40,330 nucleotides of DNA from Alphaproteobacteria bacterium (GTDB taxonomy: Bacteria > Pseudomonadota > Alphaproteobacteria > Caulobacterales > Aquidulcibacteraceae), in contig JAIXQA010000030.1 in assembly GCA_027485915.1 (NCBI GenBank), positions 1-40,330 of the forward strand, written 5' to 3'. A program made the translations under genes and the position numbers. Shown piece by piece: positions 15,765 to 23,212 of the stretch; within the stretch, counting starts at the first letter, position 1; each line of letters starts with the position of its first letter. Under the pieces are notes generated by a model. It saw only the letters and a program-made list of their open reading frames with translations, did not search any database and was not told where the DNA came from.

Positions 15765-16592
15765 TTACCCCTCGTTCAGACCATCCGGCACGCCAACGAC
15801 GTGGAAGCCTGCGTCGACATGGATGACTTCGGCGGTCGTGGAGCGGCCGATGTCGGACAAGAGCCAGAGGGCGCAGCCCGCAATGCCTTCCATCGTCGTG
15901 TCTTCCTTCATCAAGGACCACTCACGGCCGGTATTCACAAGGCCACGGCCGCCTTGAATGCCGGCCAGGGCCAAGGTGCGCATGGGACCTGCGCTGATGG
16001 CGTTGACGCGAATGCCGCTGGGGCCCAAGTCGCGGGCGATATAGCGGGTGGCGGCTTCAAGGGCTGCTTTGGCCACACCCATCACATTGTAAGATGGCAA
16101 GACGCGCTCTGCCCCCAGATAGGACAAAGTGATCATCGAGCCGCCGGGCGACATCAAGGGGGCGGCCCGCTTAGCACAGGCCACCCACGAGAAGGCCGAA
16201 ATATCCATGGTGCGCAGGAAGTTTTCCCGCGTGGTGTTTTCCACAAACGAGCCCTTCAGCTCATTCTTATCGGAAAAGGCGATGGCGTGGACCAAGAAGT
16301 CTAGCCCGCCCCATTTCTCCTTGATGGCGGCAAAGACAGCATCCAATGCCGCATCATCGGTGACGTCGCACGGCAAGATCAGGTCAGAGCCGACGCTTTC
16401 GGCCAAGGGCCGCATGCGCTTTTCCAGCGCTTCACCTTGATAGGTAAAGGCCAGTTCTGCGCTTTGGGCGGCCAATTGGCTGGCAATGCCCCAAGCGATC
16501 GATTTGTCATTGGCCACGCCCATAATCAGGCCGCGCTTGCCCGTCATCAGGGTGCCGGTTGGATAGCCAGTTTCTTTCGTTTCGCTGCTCAT
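15765..16592 (-). CDS. fabI: Enoyl-[acyl-carrier-protein] reductase (NADH)
   Basis: FabI catalyses the last reduction of each fatty-acid elongation cycle, enoyl-ACP to acyl-ACP. The 275-residue SDR-fold protein has the FabI nucleotide loop (GKRGLIMGVANDKSIAWGIA), DFLVHAIAFSD, and the catalytic pair Tyr-x6-Lys in SYNVMGVAKAALEA. A second family tyrosine lies ten residues before it, in LSYLGA. The C-terminus has the usual NAISAGPMRTLA loop, the binding site of diazaborine and triclosan in this family. ATG 16592 has AGGAG six bases upstream and is chosen over 16622. It is followed by the YdeI-like gene. A good sigma-70 promoter and a palindrome lie upstream. Confidence 0.95.
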   Translation of the reverse strand: MSSETKETGYPTGTLMTGKRGLIMGVANDKSIAWGIASQLAAQSAELAFTYQGEALEKRMRPLAESVGSDLILPCDVTDDAALDAVFAAIKEKWGGLDFLVHAIAFSDKNELKGSFVENTTRENFLRTMDISAFSWVACAKRAAPLMSPGGSMITLSYLGAERVLPSYNVMGVAKAALEAATRYIARDLGPSGIRVNAISAGPMRTLALAGIQGGRGLVNTGREWSLMKEDTTMEGIAGCALWLLSDIGRSTTAEVIHVDAGFHVVGVPDGLNEG

Positions 16593-16621
16593 GAGAGCTC
16601 CTGCCGCTGAGAATGCTTCCA

Positions 16622-16642
16622 ATCATGTGGAGGTCACATGAT
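16622..16642 (-). promoter_or_regulatory. Palindrome at the fabI transcription start
   Basis: Perfect 8-bp arms ATCATGTG (16622-16629) and CACATGAT (16635-16642) with a 5-nt centre. It sits immediately downstream of the predicted fabI -10 box, covering about +3 to +23. The position and symmetry fit a repressor operator (TetR- or GntR-like regulators use such sites). The factor is unknown. Confidence 0.5.
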
Positions 16643-16651
16643 GCATGGGGC

Positions 16652-16680
16652 TTCATTGCCCTGTCCGTGCCAAGGGTCAA
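16652..16680 (-). promoter_or_regulatory. Predicted fabI promoter
   Basis: Reading the minus strand, TTGACC (16680-16675) and AATGAA (16657-16652) are separated by 17 bp, about 60 bp before the fabI start. The -35 box matches consensus in five of six positions, the -10 in three. Confidence 0.5.
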
Positions 16681-16712
16681 GAGGCAGGTGCGGCGAGAAG
16701 GGTTGGGTCGGT

Positions 16713-17360
16713 CTAGTGGCGGGTGAAGAGGCGCTGCAACATGCCGAGCGCACCGGTCAAAGCGATGTCGCCTTCTTCCACGGTCAAGGCCAAGCAAACC
16801 CCACCGGGTAAAGCGACAGGATGGTGCATTTGGCCGGGCCGCTTGATTGACAAGTCGCCGGGGCCAAAGCGGCCTGTACCATCTTCAAACGCGCCTGTGA
16901 CCACTAAGGTATATTCGGTGCCTGTATGGTCGTGATGGGGGGCGCCATGGCCGGGCTCAATCCGCAACAGCTTGGCACGCAGCGCGCCGCCTGTATCCAG
17001 CGCCATGGATTTCACGCCGGGGCCCGCAAAGGTCCAGCCTTCTTGGGCCGCAGAGTCAAGGCTGATTTCGCGCAAGGGTTGGGGCAGACCCAACAATTCA
17101 TCCAAGGCGCGCCCTGCAGCATGCACAGCTTCGCGGGCTTGGGCTTGACTGTCTTCCAGCGCATCAATTTTGGCCAAAACACCTGCAAGGAAGCTGTCTG
17201 AAACCGGGGCTGGGGCTTGGGCTTCTAACGCGTCGCCGCCAATGACGTCGCCAAGATCCATAGACAAGGGCGCAACGCCTTTCAGGGCCGCTTGGGTCTC
17301 TACCAGCAGGCGCAGAGACGGATCTGCGGTCAGGAAGTCATCGGGATAGGCGCTGATCAT
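16713..17360 (-). CDS. ChrR-like cupin anti-sigma factor
   Basis: Predicted partner of the ECF sigma factor encoded 105 bp upstream on the same strand. The C-terminal cupin (about residues 115-205 of 215) keeps the metal ligands of ChrR: H143 and H145 (PHHDHTGTEYTLVVTGAF), E149 and H180 (or H179). The N-terminal anti-sigma part is recognisable (YPDDFLTA, LRLLVETQAAL), but the zinc motif HxxxCxxC has become Q23, K27 and A30. In Rhodobacter sphaeroides, ChrR holds RpoE inactive until singlet oxygen appears. Start 17360 follows AGGGAAG and puts the conserved region at the N-terminus. A 17432 ATG would add 24 residues and has its only AGG too close. Confidence 0.78.
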   Translation of the reverse strand: MISAYPDDFLTADPSLRLLVETQAALKGVAPLSMDLGDVIGGDALEAQAPAPVSDSFLAGVLAKIDALEDSQAQAREAVHAAGRALDELLGLPQPLREISLDSAAQEGWTFAGPGVKSMALDTGGALRAKLLRIEPGHGAPHHDHTGTEYTLVVTGAFEDGTGRFGPGDLSIKRPGQMHHPVALPGGVCLALTVEEGDIALTGALGMLQRLFTRH

Positions 17361-17465
17361 TTTCTTCCCTAATCCAAACCCTAAAGGCCAACGTGCCGTG
17401 ATCTTCCCAAGGTAGTCGATATTGGTTGCCATTTCCTAACGTCAAGGCGAAATGGCCGCAATAGG

Positions 17466-18110
17466 TCAGTCTGGGCTGTCGAGTTTCGATCTGAGCTTTA
17501 AAAAAGCCAATCGAAGCCGAGACTTGACAGTGCCCAGTGGTGTGCCGGTCTGTTCAGCAATCTCGCGGTGCGACAGGCCGTCATAAAAGGCTTGCTGCAA
17601 GAGTTGGCGTTGTTCTTCGGGCAGATCGACAATGGCCGCCCGGACTAATTGGTCGCGCTCTGCCCCTGTTATCAGCGAATCGGCAGCCGGAGGAGCAGAG
17701 GGCAACAAAAGCGGGTCATTGGGGTCAAGCTCTGGCTTGGTCGTGCGGCGAATGGCATCAATGCGCTTGTTGCGCGCAACCCGAAACAGCCATGTCGAGA
17801 CCGAGGCTTGCGTGCGATCAAACAAATCAGCCTTACGCCAGACCGTGACCATCACATCTTGGGCCAATTCTTCGGCTAGCGCGTTATCGGCACCCAAGCG
17901 CATCAAATAGGCTTTTACGCGCGGGCCGTAATAGGCGAACAACTCCCCATAGGCGGCCTTGTCTTTATGCAAAGCGACGGCTTCCATCAGATCGGCGAAA
18001 CGGTCACGCTCCCCCTCACTCAAGGCCCCCGGGCTGGGCGGGGCTTTGCCAGCGGCAGACCCCATCGGGCTCGCTTGAGGCTTGCGTGAAGAATTGTCCG
18101 ATGAAGACAT
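17466..18110 (-). CDS. ECF-family sigma factor (RpoE/ChrR pair)
   Basis: An extracytoplasmic-function sigma factor of 214 residues. It has a variable proline-rich N-terminus (about 1-35), region 2 (AYGELFAYYGPRVKAYLMR, ELAQDVMVTVWRKADLFD, STWLFRVARNKRIDAIRR) and region 4 with the helix-turn-helix LSHREIAEQTGTPLGTVKSR. Together with the cupin anti-sigma gene behind it, it forms an RpoE-ChrR type module, known in other alphaproteobacteria for photo-oxidative or organic-peroxide stress. No TGATCC-type autoregulatory promoter could be found upstream. The RBS at the chosen ATG is weak; an internal ATG at codon 16 is possible and would not touch the conserved regions. Confidence 0.9.
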   Translation of the reverse strand: MSSSDNSSRKPQASPMGSAAGKAPPSPGALSEGERDRFADLMEAVALHKDKAAYGELFAYYGPRVKAYLMRLGADNALAEELAQDVMVTVWRKADLFDRTQASVSTWLFRVARNKRIDAIRRTTKPELDPNDPLLLPSAPPAADSLITGAERDQLVRAAIVDLPEEQRQLLQQAFYDGLSHREIAEQTGTPLGTVKSRLRLAFLKLRSKLDSPD

Positions 18111-18315
18111 GGGGTTTGGAAGCTACTTTCTAAGGCGCTCTGTCTGGCGAGGAAACCACGACGCGCTTACACGTCTTACCACGCACGACATAACAAAGTA
18201 AGGCAAAGGCAACAGTCTGTACTCGGGACGTTTTTTTGGGATGCCTCCCCCACCAAACTGTGCGAAAAGCGGCCCAATCGCTTAAAAGAACGCGGACAAG
18301 CGTGCAAGGTGGCGT

Positions 18316-18334
18316 ATCACGTGCACAGCGTGAT
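18316..18334. promoter_or_regulatory. Small inverted repeat upstream of the esterase gene
   Basis: ATCACG (18316-18321) and CGTGAT (18329-18334) with a 7-nt centre, in the 288-bp gap between the divergent sigma and esterase genes. Nothing else is clear in this gap apart from a run of seven T at 18231-18237. Confidence 0.3.
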
Positions 18335-18398
18335 CTAAGTCGGGATAATCTGGCTGGCTCCACCTAGTGGATAGCGGGCGGAAAGATAGAAGGATGGG

Positions 18399-19409
18399 AT
18401 GATGGTGCCTGAGTTAGAGCGTCCAAGTCGTGTCGCACGTTGGGTATCGGCGTTGCTGGTTAGCTTTGCCTGCCTCTTGGCTTTGCCTGCAATCTCAAAG
18501 GCGCAAACTGGTGGCGTTCGGTTGGAACCAGACCTGACAATCAACCTTTGGCCGGGAATTGCGCCTGGAGCGCCAAATCCACTGCCCAAGGAAGAAATTG
18601 TCTTTAGGAATAATCCCTTCAATCTGATAGACCGTGCGGCCCATGATGTGGCCACCCCCCAACTGAGCCTATTTCGGCCAAGCAAGCCCAATGGGTCCGC
18701 CATTCTGATTATCCCAGGCGGGGGCTATTCCTGGGTGGTGATCGACAAGGAAGGCTATGAGGGGGCCAAGCGTTTTGCCGCCGAAGGCTATATGGTCTAT
18801 GTCCTGCGTTATCGGCTGCCCCATCAAGGCTGGGCGGCCGGGCCAGATACGCCCCTGCAAGACGCCCAGCGCGCCATGCGGCTCATCCGCTCGCGGGCGG
18901 GCCAAGACGGCATTCAAGCCAATCAGATCATGGTGATGGGCTTTTCGGCTGGCGGCCATGTCGCAGGCTCACTCGCCCTCAAATTCGACCAAGAAGTCGC
19001 GCCACTGTCGGACAGCGTGGATGGACTGTCGGCTAAACCTGACTTGGCGGTTCTCATGTATCCGGTCGTGACGATGACAGAGCCTTTTCGCCACCCCAAA
19101 TCGCGCGAGAATATGATTGGACTTAGCCCCAGCCCCGCAGCGATTGCGGCTTATTCACTGGAAACCGCGGCACGGGCCGATGCACCGCCTCTATTCATCC
19201 TGCACGCAGGCGATGATCCAGCTGTGCCAGTTGAAAACGCTCTGATGCTCTATGAAGCGGCGCGGCGCGCGAAAGCCTCCGTCACCCTACATCTGTTTGA
19301 GAAAGGCGGCCACGGCTTTGGCCTTCGTGGCATTGCCGGAACACCTCTCGCCCTCTGGCCAGACCTCGTCTTGAGCTGGGCGCAGGATAAGGGGTTCCCG
19401 AAGCCTTAA
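18399..19409 (+). CDS. Secreted alpha/beta-hydrolase esterase, likely carbohydrate acetylesterase
   Basis: A 336-residue exported hydrolase with a signal peptide (hydrophobic 14-33, cleavage near SKA-QT). The oxyanion-hole motif is IIPGGGYSWV at about 104-113, the nucleophile is S183 in MGFSAGGHVAGS, and the acid and base are in LHAGDDPAVPVEN and KGGHGFG. This pattern fits the BD-FAE/acetylxylan-esterase-like group that removes acetyl groups from hemicellulose or pectin. Its place at the edge of the pectin locus suggests an acetyl-pectin substrate. The first of two overlapping ATG codons has AAGGA at a good distance. It is convergent with the pectate lyase gene, with the stop codons overlapping. 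Substrate is inferred. Confidence 0.82.
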   Translation: MMVPELERPSRVARWVSALLVSFACLLALPAISKAQTGGVRLEPDLTINLWPGIAPGAPNPLPKEEIVFRNNPFNLIDRAAHDVATPQLSLFRPSKPNGSAILIIPGGGYSWVVIDKEGYEGAKRFAAEGYMVYVLRYRLPHQGWAAGPDTPLQDAQRAMRLIRSRAGQDGIQANQIMVMGFSAGGHVAGSLALKFDQEVAPLSDSVDGLSAKPDLAVLMYPVVTMTEPFRHPKSRENMIGLSPSPAAIAAYSLETAARADAPPLFILHAGDDPAVPVENALMLYEAARRAKASVTLHLFEKGGHGFGLRGIAGTPLALWPDLVLSWAQDKGFPKP

Positions 19410-20755
19410 GTGCCGCGCGATTTAGCCCCTGAATCCAACACATCTGGGCGACGCGGCTCCATCGTCGCTAAGTCCCAGTCGTCGGGCACAAAGGCGCGAT
19501 AGGTTGGCTTTTGCACTGGATAACCGCCGACTTCGCTTTCGCTATCAATGATTTTACCGCGACCCTCGGCAATATCGGCCAAGATGCGCACATCATGGGC
19601 GTCCCGGTCCCAAGGCCGGGCACCGACTTTGGTCAAAAGATCTGCTTCAAGGCCTGCAGCAGGGCTGATCTTCAGGCCGGCGGGGAGGTCGAGTGGCTGG
19701 GTCGCCAAATTGATTTTTGCGGCACCAGATGTGTAGCGACCCGTTTGTGGGAGGGCTTTGCCATTCATATCTTGGGCAATATTGTCGCGCAGGAACAGGT
19801 CGAGATCACCATGCCCGCCCAGCATCACCAGTGGCAGGCCGGGGGCGGTATTATGTCCGCCGCGCATCGCATTGCCGATCACCGTCATCCGGCCATTCTG
19901 GAAGGTTTGGGTGCCCCATTCATTGGCCATCAGATTGTAATGAATGGCCCGATAGCCCGGATTATAGATCAGATTATTGATGATCGCGCCATGGACGCCG
20001 CCCTTAAACAAAGGATTACGCTCGACATTATGGGCATAGATATTGCGGTAGATGAGCACGTCATTGGCATTGTCATGGATGAGTGAGCCCTTGGAATGCT
20101 CCCCCTTTGCATGGGTCGAGTTCGCCAAGCTTTCAGCGATCAAATTGTTGGAATAGGTGATCTGGCGCGACGTACCCGCCCGCCATTCGGCTGGGGTTTT
20201 GCCGGTAAAGCGCGGGCCAGAGGCGGATAGGTTTTCATCCGTCCCCCATGTCAGGCTGCAATGATCGACGATCACATTGCGCGCACCAATCGTGGAGAAA
20301 GAATCAAAATCATTGCCGCTCATCTTCGGCTTGCCAGCTTCGCCAGCGCGCACGCGAATATGGCGCATGATGACCTCAGAAGTCGCCACATCCATGCCGC
20401 CCCGGATCAAGGTAATGCCAGGCGACGGGGCGGTTTGACCCGCGATGGTCAAGAAAGGCTCTGTGATCTTCAGCGTCGTGGCTTCTAGATCAATCACGCC
20501 GCCGACTTCAAACACGATGATTCGCGGGCCCTTGGTTTCCACAGCCTGCTTGAAGGAACCCGGGCCATCCTTGGCCAAAGTCGTCACGCGCAGGATTTGT
20601 CCACCGCGCCCACCCACTGTGTTCGCAGCCCATCCTACAGCCCCGGGGAATGCCTTTTGGACCGCAGCACTGGCCAAGGTCTGCGCTGTGCCAGGGCTAG
20701 CGATCAAACCCACAACTGCCGCTGAAGTCGCACCCAATAGCTGTCTGCGGTTCAT
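19406..20755 (-). CDS. Pectate lyase (PL1-like parallel beta-helix), Tat-exported
   Basis: A secreted lyase predicted to cleave polygalacturonate by beta-elimination, giving 4,5-unsaturated ends. The 449-residue protein opens with a Tat signal (NRRQLLGATSAAVVGL). It then has the PL1-type N-terminal FPGAVGWAANTVGGRGG, repeating beta-helix strands (LTIAGQTAPSPGITLIRG, VIMRHIRVRAGE), the calcium-side motif VIVDHCSLTWGTDENLS, and RNPLFKGG, which occupies the place of the catalytic arginine motif RxPRxR. The second pectate lyase at 24494-25837 shares this layout, so the two may be paralogues with different chain preferences. The RBS is GGGGAGAGG just before the ATG. An 8-bp inverted repeat lies in its leader. 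Confidence 0.88.
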   Translation of the reverse strand: MNRRQLLGATSAAVVGLIASPGTAQTLASAAVQKAFPGAVGWAANTVGGRGGQILRVTTLAKDGPGSFKQAVETKGPRIIVFEVGGVIDLEATTLKITEPFLTIAGQTAPSPGITLIRGGMDVATSEVIMRHIRVRAGEAGKPKMSGNDFDSFSTIGARNVIVDHCSLTWGTDENLSASGPRFTGKTPAEWRAGTSRQITYSNNLIAESLANSTHAKGEHSKGSLIHDNANDVLIYRNIYAHNVERNPLFKGGVHGAIINNLIYNPGYRAIHYNLMANEWGTQTFQNGRMTVIGNAMRGGHNTAPGLPLVMLGGHGDLDLFLRDNIAQDMNGKALPQTGRYTSGAAKINLATQPLDLPAGLKISPAAGLEADLLTKVGARPWDRDAHDVRILADIAEGRGKIIDSESEVGGYPVQKPTYRAFVPDDWDLATMEPRRPDVLDSGAKSRGT

Positions 20756-20774
20756 GCCGCCTCTCCCCTTTTAC

Positions 20775-20799
20775 ACGATCCAAAACTTCCATGGATCGT
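20775..20799. promoter_or_regulatory. Inverted repeat in the pectate lyase leader
   Basis: Perfect 8-bp arms ACGATCCA (20775-20782) and TGGATCGT (20792-20799) with a 9-nt centre, 20-44 bp before the minus-strand pectate lyase start. It is unrelated to the ACCGGT operators, so it could be the site of a second regulator or a leader hairpin. Confidence 0.45.
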
Positions 20800-20822
20800 T
20801 GATTTTGTATTGTTCATGCATA

Positions 20823-20837
20823 TTGACACCGGTTTCC
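20823..20837. promoter_or_regulatory. Predicted LacI-family operator overlapping a -35 box
   Basis: TGACACCGGTTTCC (20824-20837) has the ACCGGT core and the TGACACC half-site found before kduI and before the TonB receptor. TTGACA (20823-20828) overlaps it, and AATCAT (20847-20852) lies 18 bp further on, making a plausible promoter for the plus-strand hydratase/TRAP operon. Binding here would block it and possibly also the divergent pectate lyase promoter. Confidence 0.6.
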
Positions 20838-20876
20838 AAAATGCGCAATCATGAAAATCAAAGGACGAATGCGCAC

Positions 20877-21722
20877 ATGTTTCAGACCCGCGACTCCGTG
20901 AAAGAGCCTTCTAGCGCCGCCGAGGCTAGCGTCATTGCTGGCCAGTTTCGAGCTGCGCGATTAAGCAAGACCGCCCTTTCGGACTTCCCTGGACCCTTAC
21001 CGCGCGTTCTAGACGAATCCTATGCCATTCAGGATGCCGCGATTGCGGGCTGGCCCGACAAGCTGGTTGGCTGGAAAGTGGGGCGCATTCTCGGTGATCT
21101 GGTTGCCGTACATGGCACTGACCGCCTGATCGGACCTATTTTTGCGGCATCCCTACAGCGCGCCGCAGGCGAGACAGAGGAGAGCTTTGTGGCGATCCAA
21201 GACGGATTTTGTGCGGTTGAGGGCGAATATGTGTTTGAGCTTGCCGCCGACGCCGTCCCCGGCAAAACCGATTATGACGCAAGCTCGGCGCTAGATTTGG
21301 TGGGTGAGCTTTGGACCGGCATTGAAGTGGCGGGTAGCCCGCTTGCGACGATTAATGACCTTGGGCCCGCGGTCGTTGTCTCAGACTTTGGCAATAATTG
21401 GGGTTTGATCCTTGGCAAGCCTGTTCAAAACTGGCGCGCCCGCTTGGAAGACCTCACGTGCGCCGTGACGATTAATGGCGATGTGGTTGGCACCGGGATT
21501 GTCACGGCATTTCCGGGCGGGATCACCCAATCGCTGGTCTTTGCGCTCAATTGTGCGGCCGGGCGCGGCCTGCCCTTAAAGCGCGGTATGTTGATTTCTA
21601 CTGGGGCGGTCTCCGGCGTTCATGACGCTAAGCCCGGCGATCATGCGATTGCAGACTTTGGCCAAGACGGAAAAATTGCCTGTCATCGCTTAGCAGGCCT
21701 TTCAAGCTCGGGACAGACATGA
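20877..21722 (+). CDS. FAH-family hydratase (2-keto-4-pentenoate hydratase-like)
   Basis: A cytosolic protein of 281 residues in the fumarylacetoacetate hydrolase superfamily, closest in feel to 2-keto-4-pentenoate/2-oxohepta-dienoate hydratases. The divalent-metal motif is visible as VEGEYVFEL at about residues 105-113, with LWTGIEVAGSPLATIND following. The C-terminal half has ILGKPVQNW and PLKRGMLISTGAVSG, typical of the family. These enzymes hydrate or cleave enol and keto acids. It is the first gene of the TRAP operon and overlaps dctP by ATGA, so its substrate is probably what the transporter imports, or a product of it. The start is ATG 20877, with AAGGA 11 nt upstream. The exact reaction is unknown. 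Confidence 0.75.
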   Translation: MFQTRDSVKEPSSAAEASVIAGQFRAARLSKTALSDFPGPLPRVLDESYAIQDAAIAGWPDKLVGWKVGRILGDLVAVHGTDRLIGPIFAASLQRAAGETEESFVAIQDGFCAVEGEYVFELAADAVPGKTDYDASSALDLVGELWTGIEVAGSPLATINDLGPAVVVSDFGNNWGLILGKPVQNWRARLEDLTCAVTINGDVVGTGIVTAFPGGITQSLVFALNCAAGRGLPLKRGMLISTGAVSGVHDAKPGDHAIADFGQDGKIACHRLAGLSSSGQT

Positions 21723-22705
21723 TGGTTACACGACGCTCTCTTTTGGCCACAGCAGGCTTTGCTTTACCACTCGTCTCCGCTTGCCAACCCCATAGTGCCG
21801 GCGGCGTTTTAACGGCGTGCGATGTCCATCGCGACGGTTATCCCACGGTGATGGCGGTAAAGTGGCTGGGTGAGGCTTTGGCCAAGGAAACCGGGGGTCG
21901 TCTCTCGATCCGCTCTTATCCTTCCGGGCAATTAGGTGCTGAAGATGACACGATTGCGCTAGCCCAATCCGGCGTGATCGACATCTGCCGCGCCAATGCG
22001 GCCGCCCTTAACAATGCCTTCCCGCTCACCCAAGTCGTCTCAATGCCCTTCGTCATCCAGAATGACGATCATTTGCATCGCGTTTTGGATGGACCGATCG
22101 GTCAAGAGATTCTGGATGGGTTCAAGGCGCGTGGGCTGATCGGTCTGGCTTCCTATGATGCGGGTGGGCGGTGTTTCTATAATACCCACAGGCCCATTGA
22201 GACGCCAAAGGACTTGCATGGTCTGAAAATCCGTGTGCCGCAGTCTGATGTCTTTATCGACTCCGTTGGTGCCATGGGGGCAAACCCGACACCTTTGAGC
22301 TTTAGTGCGGTCTATTCTTCGCTCCAAAGCCGCTTGATCGATGGGGCAGAAAACAACTGGCCTACGTTTGAGACAGCCCGGCACCTCGAAGTGGCGCATT
22401 ATTGGTCAGAAACCCAGCATTCCTATTCGCCAGAGTTTCTGATGATGTCTGCCAAAAGCTTTGGCCAACTTAGCCAAAAGGACCAAGGCTTGGTACGCGA
22501 TCTCGCCAAAGCGTCTGTCGCCATTATGCGTGAGGCTTGGGTCAAAACCGAGGCTGAGTCCCGCACCAAAGCCCTCGAAGCGGGCACAAAAGTGGTCGAG
22601 GTCAATAAAGCTGCCTTCAAGGCAGTCTGTGACCCGGTCAATGCCAAACGACTAAACAACCCAGATGTTGCCCGCCTTTATGCGGCGATAAAAGCGATGG
22701 TTTGA
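21719..22705 (+). CDS. dctP: TRAP transporter substrate-binding protein DctP
   Basis: The extracytoplasmic solute receptor of a tripartite ATP-independent periplasmic transporter, 328 residues. The N-terminus combines a twin-arginine stretch (TRRSLLATAGFALPL) with a lipobox-like VSAC, so it may be a Tat-exported lipoprotein. The body has the DctP signatures SYPSGQLGAEDD, IDICRANAAALNNAFP, GRCFYNTHRPIETPKDLHGLKIRVP and SLQSRLIDGAENNWPTF. The arginine in KIRVP is the usual carboxylate anchor of these receptors, which fits a uronate or sugar-acid ligand. It overlaps the hydratase gene by 4 bp (ATGA) and is followed by dctQ after one base. Confidence 0.92.
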   Translation: MMVTRRSLLATAGFALPLVSACQPHSAGGVLTACDVHRDGYPTVMAVKWLGEALAKETGGRLSIRSYPSGQLGAEDDTIALAQSGVIDICRANAAALNNAFPLTQVVSMPFVIQNDDHLHRVLDGPIGQEILDGFKARGLIGLASYDAGGRCFYNTHRPIETPKDLHGLKIRVPQSDVFIDSVGAMGANPTPLSFSAVYSSLQSRLIDGAENNWPTFETARHLEVAHYWSETQHSYSPEFLMMSAKSFGQLSQKDQGLVRDLAKASVAIMREAWVKTEAESRTKALEAGTKVVEVNKAAFKAVCDPVNAKRLNNPDVARLYAAIKAMV

Positions 22706-22706
22706 C

Positions 22707-23201
22707 ATGGAAAACGAACAAAGCGCCCCACCGAAAGGTCAAGAAAGCCTATTAGATCTTTTGGCCAATGCCTGTAAAATGGTGGCGCTGACGGGTCTGG
22801 TCATCATCACGTTGGTTCAAGCTTGGCAGGTTTTTGCCCGCTATGTTTTAAATAATTCACCGGGTTGGACAGAGCCCGTTTCGGTCTTCTTCATGGGCAT
22901 GACGGTGATGATGGCCGCTGCGGTTGGGGTTCGCGACGGCACACACTTTTCCTTCTCCAATATTCTCGATAGCATGCCCTCGGGGCTGCAAGCGCTGGTG
23001 CGCCGATTACTCCTCGCCCTGACCCTGGGCGTTGCAATTCTCCTGGCCTATTGGGGCCTCAATCTCGCGCTCGATAATTGGGATGTCAGCATGGCAGGTG
23101 CCCCAATTCCGGCGGGCATACGTTATGTGCCCTTTGCCATCGGCGCTTCCATCATGGCGTTGTTTGCCGCCGAGCGCCTGTTTGCGCGCCCGAATAACTA
23201 A
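22707..23201 (+). CDS. dctQ: TRAP transporter small permease DctQ
   Basis: The small membrane subunit (164 residues) with four predicted helices and the family's conserved core: WQVFARYVLNNSPGWTEPVSVFFM in helices 1-2 and the GVRDGTHFSF loop. With DctM it forms the sodium-driven permease that receives the ligand from DctP. The start lies one base after the dctP stop, which implies translational coupling. Confidence 0.92.
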   Translation: MENEQSAPPKGQESLLDLLANACKMVALTGLVIITLVQAWQVFARYVLNNSPGWTEPVSVFFMGMTVMMAAAVGVRDGTHFSFSNILDSMPSGLQALVRRLLLALTLGVAILLAYWGLNLALDNWDVSMAGAPIPAGIRYVPFAIGASIMALFAAERLFARPNN

Positions 23202-23212
23202 GGACGAAATCG

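Noticed and set aside
15801-16304. 167-codon frame antisense to fabI
   Set aside because: It is a shadow of the fabI reading frame, and the product is unlike any known protein.
18231-18237. Run of seven T as a terminator
   Set aside because: No stable hairpin precedes it on the plus strand, and the only gene upstream on that side is on the opposite strand.
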